Below are positions 1-5,571 of a stretch of DNA of 6,358 nucleotides, piece by piece (positions within the stretch are counted from its first letter, which is position 1; every line of letters begins with the position of its first letter). A program made the translations under genes and the position numbers. The notes below the pieces were generated by a model. It ran no database searches, was not told the origin of the DNA, and saw nothing but the letters and a program-made list of their open reading frames with translations. The stretch covers positions 1 through 6,358 of the forward strand of contig JALWYR010000094.1 in the NCBI GenBank assembly GCA_027003085.1. The letters are read 5' to 3'. This DNA comes from Flavobacteriales bacterium (GTDB lineage: Bacteria > Bacteroidota > Bacteroidia > Flavobacteriales > Flavobacteriaceae).

Positions 1-98
1 TCTTAAACCGGTTAATCGTTAATCGGCATTCTCCTGTTTAATACCGCTCCTATCCGCCCGAAAATTCGTAAGTTTGAACAATCCGAAAAATCACAACA
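1..98. other. leader before the thiolase gene; no gene seen
   Basis: All three forward frames hit a stop early, with TAA at 4-6, 20-22 and 39-41, so an upstream gene could end in here, but nothing coding can be recognised. Just inside the edge there is a small palindrome AACCGGTT (6-13) and a tandem copy of TTAATCG (12-18 and 19-25), too short to interpret. The rest leads into the thiolase start and carries a candidate -7 box at 69-76. No hairpin with a T-run is visible. Confidence 0.5.
69..76 (+). promoter_or_regulatory. candidate Bacteroidota -7 box for the thiolase gene
   Basis: TAAGTTTG matches the TAnnTTTG -7 consensus of Bacteroidota housekeeping promoters and ends 22 nt before the thiolase ATG. 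I find no TTG or TTTG -33 element at the usual spacing of about 19-23 nt upstream, so this rests on the -7 match and its position only. The leader that follows is A-rich and lacks a Shine-Dalgarno sequence, as is common in this phylum. Confidence 0.4.
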
Positions 99-1286
99 AT
101 GAAAAATCCCGACGATATCGTTATCCTTTCCTATGCACGAACACCGCTAGGACGTTTTCTGGGCGGATTGAGTAGTGTTCCCGCCGGCGAGCTTGGCGCC
201 GCAGCCATTGCCGGTGCCCTGCAAAAGGCAGGTATTGATGCAAGCCATGTGGACGAAGTGTTTATGGGCAACGTGCTCCAAGCAGGCGTGGGCCAAGCCC
301 CCGCCCGCCAAGCGGCCATCAAGGGCGGTATTCCCGATTCGGTTCCTGCTACCACAATCAACAAGGTTTGCTCTTCGGGCCTCAAAGCCGTTATGCTGGC
401 CGCCACCCAAATCCGGGCCGGCGAAGCCGGATTGATGGTTGCCGGAGGTATGGAAAATATGTCCCGCGCCCCTCATTACTATTCCGCACGCCAAGCTGTC
501 AAACTGGGCGACGTCAAGGCCGTGGACGGATTGGTGTTCGACGGACTTACCGACAGTTTCCACCACAAACATATGGGCGTTTTTGCCGACCTCACGGCCA
601 AGGAATACGGTATTTCGCGCGAGCAGCAGGACGAATATGCCATACGTTCCTATGAGCGTGCCGCCGCCGGATGGGACTCGGGCTTTTTGGCAGGCGAAGT
701 GGTGCCCGTTGAAATTCCCCAACGCAAAGGCGAGCCGCTCATCATCGACCGCGACGAAGAATATACCAACGTTAAGTTCGACAAAATTCCCAAACTGCGC
801 CCCGTGTTTACACCTGACGGCACGGTAACCGCCGCCAATGCCTCCACCATCAACGACGGCGGAGCCGCCTTGGTGATAACCACACGGCGCAAGGCCGAAG
901 CATTGGGCGTAAAACCTATGGCACGTATCCTTTCCTATGCCGATGCGGCTAATCCGCCCCAGTGGTTTACCACCGCACCGGCCAAGGCCCTGCCCAAAGC
1001 CGTCGAAAAAGCCGGCCTTCAACTCACCGACATCGACTATTTCGAGGTGAACGAGGCCTTTTCGGTGGTAGCATTGGTAACCGAAAAACTCCTGAACCTC
1101 CCGTCCGGCCGGACCAATATTTACGGCGGTGCCGTTTCGCTGGGCCATCCCTTGGGTGTGAGCGGCGCGCGCATTTTGGGCACCTTGGTTCGCATCCTGC
1201 ACCAAAAAGACGCCCGCTACGGAGCCGTAGGCATTTGCAACGGTGGTGGCGGTGCCAGTGCCATGGTAGTGGAACGGGAAAGCTAA
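99..1286 (+). CDS. acetyl-CoA C-acetyltransferase (thiolase)
   Basis: Thiolase-superfamily enzyme, most likely the biosynthetic type that condenses two acetyl-CoA to acetoacetyl-CoA and CoA (EC 2.3.1.9), in the cytoplasm. At 395 residues it has the usual family length of about 390-395. The catalytic set is complete. The acylated nucleophile is Cys91 in NKVCSSG. The NEAF motif is at 318-321. The activating histidine is His350 in SLGHPLGVSGAR. The second cysteine is Cys380 in CNGGGGAS. The GGMENMS block (117-122) and GQAPARQA (65-72) are also typical. The ATG at 99 begins an N-terminus that aligns with the family and follows a promoter-like box. Acetoacetyl-CoA could feed the mevalonate pathway represented downstream by a GHMP kinase, but the enzyme could equally act in fatty-acid or butanoate metabolism. 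Sequence alone separates acetoacetyl-CoA thiolase from longer-chain 3-ketoacyl-CoA thiolases poorly, so a symbol such as atoB is withheld. Confidence 0.93.
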   Translation: MKNPDDIVILSYARTPLGRFLGGLSSVPAGELGAAAIAGALQKAGIDASHVDEVFMGNVLQAGVGQAPARQAAIKGGIPDSVPATTINKVCSSGLKAVMLAATQIRAGEAGLMVAGGMENMSRAPHYYSARQAVKLGDVKAVDGLVFDGLTDSFHHKHMGVFADLTAKEYGISREQQDEYAIRSYERAAAGWDSGFLAGEVVPVEIPQRKGEPLIIDRDEEYTNVKFDKIPKLRPVFTPDGTVTAANASTINDGGAALVITTRRKAEALGVKPMARILSYADAANPPQWFTTAPAKALPKAVEKAGLQLTDIDYFEVNEAFSVVALVTEKLLNLPSGRTNIYGGAVSLGHPLGVSGARILGTLVRILHQKDARYGAVGICNGGGGASAMVVERES

Positions 1287-1302
1287 ATCGAACGAAAAAC
1301 CT

Positions 1303-1310
1303 TAACTTTG
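1303..1310 (+). promoter_or_regulatory. candidate -7 box for the DUF4293 gene
   Basis: TAACTTTG is an exact TAnnTTTG match in the 42-nt gap between the thiolase stop and the next ATG, ending 18 nt before that start. It is followed by an A-rich leader. No clear TTG -33 element is visible upstream, where the thiolase C-terminus is encoded. If active, it gives the small membrane protein a short leader and expression independent of the thiolase gene. Confidence 0.45.
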
Positions 1311-1328
1311 TAAAACAAAAGCAAGCCC

Positions 1329-1712
1329 ATGCTTCAACGTATTCAAACGCTGTGGATGATGATTGCCGCCCTATCGGCAGCCACATTTACCTATGTGGTA
1401 TATCCCGCCACATCGGATTTTAGCGTTTATTATACCAATGGTGCTTGGCTTGCCGCTTTATTGATATTCCTGAACATATTCCTCTACAAGTTTAGGCATG
1501 TTCAGGTTTGGGTCAATGTTTCGGTTATTTTTCTTTTGTTGATTCTCATAGGTTTACGGGCTTACGAGGCCTATGCGTCCGGAGGAATCCCGGTTTCGAA
1601 GAAGGACGCCGTTTGGTTGCTACCCGCCCTGTCTATCGTTTTTGTCAAGTTAGCCAACAAAGCCATCTGGCGGGATGAAAACCTGGTAAAATCGGCCGAC
1701 CGTATCCGGTAA
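1329..1712 (+). CDS. DUF4293-type four-helix membrane protein
   Basis: Small integral membrane protein of 127 residues with no known biochemical role. Four hydrophobic stretches are visible at about residues 8-27, 38-53, 60-77 and 95-109, consistent with four transmembrane helices. The N-terminus MLQRIQTLW and the charged C-terminus, with ANKAIWRDENLV followed by KSADRIR, match the pattern I associate with the Bacteroidota DUF4293 family, whose members start with an MIQRIQ-like segment and end in a KDE/LVRSxDRLR-like tail. It seems slightly shorter than typical members at about 140-150 residues, with the loop between helices 1 and 2 being brief. The start at 1329 places this N-terminal motif at residue 1 and sits just after a TAnnTTTG box. 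The neighbours give no functional clue. The family assignment is from memory of its motifs, not from a search. Confidence 0.8.
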   Translation: MLQRIQTLWMMIAALSAATFTYVVYPATSDFSVYYTNGAWLAALLIFLNIFLYKFRHVQVWVNVSVIFLLLILIGLRAYEAYASGGIPVSKKDAVWLLPALSIVFVKLANKAIWRDENLVKSADRIR

Positions 1713-1724
1713 ACCTATGGGATT

Positions 1725-1746
1725 TTTTACATATTTCGATGTAAAA
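1725..1746. repeat. AT-rich inverted repeat after the DUF4293 gene
   Basis: Perfect 8-bp inverted repeat: TTTTACAT (1725-1732), a 6-nt spacer (1733-1738), then ATGTAAAA (1739-1746). It lies 13 nt past the DUF4293 stop and about 34 nt upstream of the next gene's -7 box. The stem is AT-rich and no uninterrupted T-run follows, so it would be a weak terminator. It could instead be a protein-binding operator or chance in an AT-rich gap. Confidence 0.35.
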
Positions 1747-1752
1747 TAATTA

Positions 1753-1787
1753 TTTGGAATAATTTTTGTTAGAATTATATATATTTG
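1753..1787 (+). promoter_or_regulatory. Bacteroidota-type promoter of the YD-repeat-like gene
   Basis: The -33-like element TTTG (1753-1756) and the -7 element TATATTTG (1780-1787, exact TAnnTTTG) are separated by 23 nt. This is the most complete promoter in the window because both elements are present. Transcription would start near 1793, giving a leader of roughly 30 nt before the ATG at 1822. The leader is A-rich with no Shine-Dalgarno sequence. The gap from 1713 to 1821 is strongly AT-rich. Confidence 0.5.
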
Positions 1788-1821
1788 TGCACTAATAAAT
1801 CATCTCAAAATCATCAAAACC

Positions 1822-2676
1822 ATGAAAAAAGTATTGTATTTATTCTTGGCCTTTGCCCTGCTCGCCGGCAAATGTAAAAAAGACAAAACCGACGACGACG
1901 GTACGCAAGAACAAACCTATGAATGTTTGGTTAAAAAGATTGATTATGTTAATCATAATCCTCTGGTAGGAGATATTAAAGAAGAACATGTTGTTTATCA
2001 ATATGATAAAAATTTGATTAAACGCAAGATACGGGCATTTACCTACATTGGAGACACGAGCGAAATTTCTTATAGCGATATAAATTATAAATATTATTAT
2101 GCCGACGAGGATAAAGGATTACTGCAACGGATAGATTTGACATACAATGGCACGGTATATGGTAAATTTATTTATATAATCCAAAATGACAGGTACTCTG
2201 AACGTCGCTTGGAATGGCTTAATCAAAATGGCGGTTATGATCTTACTTGGAAATATACCTATACCTATGATAATAATGGAAAATTAATCCAAGAAAGATA
2301 TCAATATTTCGATACGGAAAATAATGGCGCTGATGATGTTGATGAAACTTCTGTTTATACTTATACAGGTGATAACGTAACAAATATTAAGGTGTACGAT
2401 ACCAATGACATGAACACTGTGAAAGAAGAGTATGATTTCCAATACGACCAAGGTAAACGCGCCTTCGACAATGTGGTAACGCAAACCTATCCCAAAACTC
2501 GCGTAAACAATATAATCCACATGGAACACAATGTTTACGGCACAAACCCCTCAACCGAAATAACCAACACCGCCATTACCTATAACAACAAGGGTTTCCC
2601 TATCAAGTATGAAGAAACCGACGACCGCGGAAATCCCGTAAGCACCCAAGATGTCCAATTTGACAACTGCGACTAA
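1822..2676 (+). CDS. hypothetical secreted or lipoprotein with YD-like repeats
   Basis: Unrecognised exported protein of 284 residues. Residues 1-16 form a signal peptide: MKK, then a hydrophobic run ending LLAG. Cys18 is followed by KKDKTDDD, a charged run resembling the Bacteroidota lipoprotein export signal that sends lipoproteins to the cell surface. The lipobox is odd, however, because residue -1 is Lys17 (LAGKC), where small residues are expected. The rest is rich in Tyr, Asp and Asn, with loosely spaced YxYD/YTYN-like units near residues 58-64, 88-95, 145-155, 179-184, 205-212 and 252-258. These look like the beta-strand repeats of Bacteroidota YD/RHS-like or DUF4595-like lipoproteins. 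No catalytic motif is visible. The central part (1921-2400) is AT-rich at about 31% GC by hand count, unlike its own 3' end and its neighbours. It has its own promoter and terminator, so it is a single-gene unit. Family and function are unknown. Confidence 0.85.
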   Translation: MKKVLYLFLAFALLAGKCKKDKTDDDGTQEQTYECLVKKIDYVNHNPLVGDIKEEHVVYQYDKNLIKRKIRAFTYIGDTSEISYSDINYKYYYADEDKGLLQRIDLTYNGTVYGKFIYIIQNDRYSERRLEWLNQNGGYDLTWKYTYTYDNNGKLIQERYQYFDTENNGADDVDETSVYTYTGDNVTNIKVYDTNDMNTVKEEYDFQYDQGKRAFDNVVTQTYPKTRVNNIIHMEHNVYGTNPSTEITNTAITYNNKGFPIKYEETDDRGNPVSTQDVQFDNCD

Positions 2677-2700
2677 TTCTAAAAATACCCCCCTGAAACC

Positions 2701-2733
2701 AAAGCCGTATGCGTCGTCATACGGCTTTTTTTT
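2701..2733 (+). terminator. rho-independent terminator after the YD-like gene
   Basis: Perfect 11-bp stem, AAAGCCGTATG (2701-2711) pairing with CATACGGCTTT (2718-2728), with a 6-nt loop CGTCGT and a run of eight T from 2726 to 2733. It lies 24 nt past the stop of the upstream gene. It should end that transcript and insulate the kinase/UbiA cluster. The in-frame ATG at 2709 lies inside its left arm, an argument against using that codon as the kinase start. Confidence 0.9.
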
Positions 2734-2734
2734 G

Positions 2735-2742
2735 TAACTTGC
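2735..2742 (+). promoter_or_regulatory. weak candidate -7 box for the kinase cluster
   Basis: TAACTTGC is an imperfect TAnnTTTG match, differing in the last two bases, directly after the terminator T-run and 20 nt before the preferred kinase start. The 29 nt between terminator and ATG must hold the promoter core if the cluster is transcribed independently, and this is the only candidate I see. No good -33 TTG is placed correctly, because the terminator hairpin occupies that position. Confidence 0.25.
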
Positions 2743-2762
2743 CCGGGGAAATTCCGCTTGCC

Positions 2763-3707
2763 ATGACCAAAAAAGGCCCCAAATATTTCGCAAAAGTTCT
2801 CCTGTTCGGCGAATACGGCATTATGCAAAATTCCAAAGCCTTGGCCATCCCTTATCAGCAATTCAAGGGCGGCCTGAAAACCTCGGCTTTGGAAACCGAT
2901 AAGCAACGCCGTTCCAACCGGCAGTTGCGTAACTTCTTTGGCTACTTGCAAGAAAAACAAGCCGGAAATCCCGGATTGCTCGATTTGGATTTGGATGAAT
3001 TTGCCCGGGATTTGGACGAAGGCCTGTATTTCGAATCCGATATTCCCGAAGGTTACGGACTGGGAAGTTCCGGCGCCGTGGTGGCCGCCGTTTACGAACG
3101 CTACGCACGAAACAAAATTTCGGTCCTCGAAAACCTTTCGCGGGAAAAACTTATCCGGCTGCGCGAAATTTTTTCCTTGATGGAAAGTTTTTTCCACGGC
3201 AAAAGTTCCGGTTTGGACCCTTTGAACAGCTATTTGAGCGTGCCCATCCTGGTCAATGAGGAAAAAATCATCGAACCCACCGGTATTCCGCAGCGCAAAG
3301 ACGAAGGCAAAGGCGCCATTTTCCTTATCGACACCCAAACCAAAGGCGAAACCGCTCCCCTGGTCCAAATCTTTATGGAAAAACTCAAAGACGAAGGTTT
3401 TCGCAAAGTACTCAAAGAAGAATTTATCGCCACCACCAATCGCTGCGTTACCGATTTCATACATGGCCAATTCGGAAGTCTGCTTCAAAATGTCCGCCAA
3501 CTATCCGCTACGGTCTATCAACATTTCCGCCCCATGATTCCCGAACACATGCTCGATGTATGGAAAAAAGGCATGCAAACGGGCGATTATTATCTTAAAC
3601 TTTGCGGTTCGGGCGGAGGCGGTTACATGTTGGGCTTTACCGACGATTTTGAAAAAACCCGCGAGCAACTCAAAGACTTCCGGCTCCAAGTGATTTACCG
3701 TTTTTAA
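2763..3707 (+). CDS. GHMP kinase, probable mevalonate kinase
   Basis: ATP-dependent small-molecule kinase, most likely mevalonate kinase (mevalonate to 5-phosphomevalonate), in the cytoplasm. With the start at 2763 it has 314 residues. All GHMP motifs are present in order. Motif 1 is AKVLLFGEYGI (10-20), with Lys11 at the position of Lys13 in human mevalonate kinase. Motif 2 is the phosphate loop PEGYGLGSSG (95-104). A block at 141-152 has Glu141, HGKSSG and Asp152, reproducing the 11-residue spacing between human Glu193 and catalytic Asp204. Motif 3 is KLCGSGGGG (279-287). A longer reading from 2709 adds 18 residues encoded by terminator DNA, and it is rejected because family proteins begin just before motif 1. 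The UbiA gene starts 2 nt after the stop, so the two are probably co-transcribed and may share a polyprenyl pathway. Substrate choice within the GHMP family is inferred; phosphomevalonate kinase is the main alternative. Confidence 0.88.
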   Translation: MTKKGPKYFAKVLLFGEYGIMQNSKALAIPYQQFKGGLKTSALETDKQRRSNRQLRNFFGYLQEKQAGNPGLLDLDLDEFARDLDEGLYFESDIPEGYGLGSSGAVVAAVYERYARNKISVLENLSREKLIRLREIFSLMESFFHGKSSGLDPLNSYLSVPILVNEEKIIEPTGIPQRKDEGKGAIFLIDTQTKGETAPLVQIFMEKLKDEGFRKVLKEEFIATTNRCVTDFIHGQFGSLLQNVRQLSATVYQHFRPMIPEHMLDVWKKGMQTGDYYLKLCGSGGGGYMLGFTDDFEKTREQLKDFRLQVIYRF

Positions 3708-3709
3708 CC

Positions 3710-4558
3710 ATGTCCCGCCTGTGGGATAAACTTTTGGCTTTTTTTTCGCTCATTCGCGTCCAAAACGTTTTGGCCCTGTTGTTGGCCCAATGGTTTACGG
3801 CCACACAGGTTTTTTGTCCCCGCTGCCATTGGTTTGACCTGCTTTGGCACAGGCGTTTCGGCCTTATGTTGCTGGCCACCGCATCGGTGATTACCGCCGG
3901 ATATATTATCGACGGTTTTTACAACCTGCGCCGCGATTTTATCAACCGTCCGGCCAAAACCGCCCGCGAAGCCAAGCTCGACATGGCTAAAAAACTTTAT
4001 TTGTATTTTGCCCTGAACTTTTTTGCCTTAATGGCCGCTTGGCTTATCTCTTGGCGTGCGGCCTTGTTTTTCGGAACCTATGCTTTCGTTATATGGCTCT
4101 ACTTTCACAAGGCCCAACGTCGCCCTTGGCTCCACGAAGCCGGCCCCCCCGCCCTGATTATGGTGCCCTTTTTCGGGTTGATGTTGTTTTTCAAAAGCTG
4201 GAACGATTTTATCGTTTGGGCCGGAATCCTGGTGTTTTTGGGATTGATGATCAAGGAATACATCAAGGAAAACTTGACCTTACCCGGCGATTTGACGCAA
4301 AATATTCACAGCATTTTGGTCAAATACGGCCAAGGCACCCTTCGAAAGGCCTTGTGGATAACTTTGCTGGCTTGGTATGCCGTGTGGATACGAATGTTTA
4401 CCTTGGTCCAAGGAGAATATTTGCGATTTTTTCTCGTTATTATGGCGCTGTGGATGCCCATTATCGTATATTTGTTCCTGAAACAAAAATTCCGGTGGGC
4501 TTACCTCCACATCCGGTTGTTTATTGCCGCAGGAATTTTGAGTTTATGGTTAATTTGA
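3710..4558 (+). CDS. UbiA-family prenyltransferase with altered Asp motifs
   Basis: Integral membrane prenyltransferase-like protein of 282 residues with roughly seven to nine hydrophobic helices. Such enzymes move a polyprenyl group from its diphosphate to an acceptor. In Bacteroidota the homologue beside mevalonate kinase is often annotated as (geranylgeranyl)glycerol-phosphate geranylgeranyltransferase. Family marks are AGYIID followed by FINRP (63-81), YFHKAQRRPWL (131-141) and the KEYIKE-to-GD segment (182-194). The usual first motif NDxxDxxxD reads DGFYNLRRD (68-76), keeping only the final Asp in register. The second motif, usually KDIEDxxGD, reads KENLTLPGD (186-194), keeping only the final Asp. 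Since these aspartates bind the magnesium-diphosphate, activity or substrate may have changed. A CPRCH segment (36-40) lies between the first two helices. The gene follows the kinase by 2 nt, with no room for a separate promoter. The fold assignment is solid; the reaction is uncertain. Confidence 0.82.
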   Translation: MSRLWDKLLAFFSLIRVQNVLALLLAQWFTATQVFCPRCHWFDLLWHRRFGLMLLATASVITAGYIIDGFYNLRRDFINRPAKTAREAKLDMAKKLYLYFALNFFALMAAWLISWRAALFFGTYAFVIWLYFHKAQRRPWLHEAGPPALIMVPFFGLMLFFKSWNDFIVWAGILVFLGLMIKEYIKENLTLPGDLTQNIHSILVKYGQGTLRKALWITLLAWYAVWIRMFTLVQGEYLRFFLVIMALWMPIIVYLFLKQKFRWAYLHIRLFIAAGILSLWLI

Positions 4559-4571
4559 AAAATCAATAAAT

Positions 4572-5534
4572 ATGAAACGAACACTTTTGTTTGCCTTTAT
4601 CCTAAGTTTCTTGCTATCGGGTTGTGTAAGCAAGAAAAAATTCAGCGATTTACAGGAACAATATTTCACGGCCAAAGACCGGCTGAGCGATTTGGAAGAA
4701 CAAAACGACAGCTTGCAAAACCTTCTGACCACCCAACAAACCAAGTTCGATAATTTGCAAGCCGAACTCCAACGTTGCAAAACCGATTATGCCAATTTGG
4801 AAAAACTCTATGCTTCCACCGAAAAGGCCTACAAAAACATGCAGGCCTCCTATGATGCCTTGGCCCAAAAAAGCTCGGCCGCCCTCGAAGCCCAATCGGT
4901 CAAAACCCGGGAATTGATTCGCCAATTGGAACAAAAAGAAAAAAACCTGGCACAGGAACGGGCCGAACTGGAAAAACTACAACGCGAACTGGACGAACGT
5001 AGTGCCCGCATTGGCGAATTGGAACAAATTTTGGCCAAAAAAGACGAAATTTTGAACCGTGTCAAACAAAGTTTGTCGGCCTCGCTGGACGAATTCAAAT
5101 CCCAAGGACTCCAAGTGCATATGAAAGACGGCAAACTCTATGTGTCCATGCAAAACAAACTGCTTTTCGACTCGGGCAGTTGGCGACTCAAAGGCCGCGG
5201 ACTTTCGGCCCTGAACAAAATCGCTTCGGTTTTGGCCGATAATCCCGACATCGAAATCACCATCGAAGGCCATACCGACGATGTGCCCTACCGCGGCAAT
5301 GCATATATCGAAGACAATTGGGACCTTTCGGTCAAACGGGCCACCACCGTGGTGCGTCAATTGCTCAAAAACACCCGCATCGATCCCAAACGCCTGGTAG
5401 CCGCCGGTCGCAGTAAATACCATCCCGTAGCGCCCAACGACACGCCCCAAAACCGCGCCAAAAACCGACGTATCGAAGTGATTTTGGTGCCCAACATGGC
5501 CAAAATCAAAGCCCTGCTCGACCAGGAACAATAA
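4572..5534 (+). CDS. OmpA-family peptidoglycan-binding lipoprotein with coiled coil
   Basis: Outer-membrane lipoprotein that probably tethers the membrane to peptidoglycan. Residues 1-17 are a signal peptide with a normal lipobox, LSGC, giving lipidated Cys18. Residues about 26-165 form a long charged heptad-like coiled coil, rich in Leu, Glu, Gln and Lys, suited to spanning periplasm. Residues about 188-306 are an OmpA C-terminal domain. IEGHTDD places Asp236, and DLSVKRA places Arg256, at the positions of the diaminopimelate-binding Asp271 and Arg286 of Acinetobacter OmpA; KNRRIEV (297-303) closes the domain. Total length is 320. The layout resembles proteins often annotated as OmpA/MotB-like, but there is no transmembrane stator segment, so MotB function is unlikely. 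It starts 13 nt after the UbiA stop in an AT-rich spacer, so it may be cotranscribed. The partner and precise role are unknown. Confidence 0.9.
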   Translation: MKRTLLFAFILSFLLSGCVSKKKFSDLQEQYFTAKDRLSDLEEQNDSLQNLLTTQQTKFDNLQAELQRCKTDYANLEKLYASTEKAYKNMQASYDALAQKSSAALEAQSVKTRELIRQLEQKEKNLAQERAELEKLQRELDERSARIGELEQILAKKDEILNRVKQSLSASLDEFKSQGLQVHMKDGKLYVSMQNKLLFDSGSWRLKGRGLSALNKIASVLADNPDIEITIEGHTDDVPYRGNAYIEDNWDLSVKRATTVVRQLLKNTRIDPKRLVAAGRSKYHPVAPNDTPQNRAKNRRIEVILVPNMAKIKALLDQEQ

Positions 5535-5571
5535 CCCGCCCTTGCCCGGAAATCCGTATTTTTCATCAAGC

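Noticed and set aside
147..1205. 352-residue open frame on the minus strand
   Set aside because: Lies entirely antisense to the thiolase, whose catalytic motifs are all intact. The frame reads as low-complexity Gly/His/Phe-rich sequence from reverse reading of GC-rich codons.
962..1423. 153-residue + strand frame across the thiolase/DUF4293 junction
   Set aside because: Out of frame with two well-supported genes; the Arg/Pro-rich product is typical of a shadow frame.
1822..2676. YD-like gene as an RHS/polymorphic toxin fragment
   Set aside because: It has its own signal peptide, intact frame, promoter and terminator, is only 284 residues, and shows no toxin domain or adjacent immunity gene; the repeats are loose.
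2709..2762. N-terminal extension of the GHMP kinase from ATG 2709
   Set aside because: The start lies inside a strong terminator hairpin, and the extra residues precede the point where the family N-terminus begins.
2679..3500. 273-residue open frame on the minus strand
   Set aside because: Antisense to the GHMP kinase, which has every family motif. The minus product shows no recognisable domain.
4039..4569. 176-residue + strand frame within the UbiA gene
   Set aside because: Overlaps the UbiA coding frame out of register and resembles no family.
4572..5534. OmpA lipoprotein as flagellar MotB
   Set aside because: It has a lipobox instead of the MotB transmembrane segment with its proton-channel Asp, and there is no motA or flagellar gene nearby.
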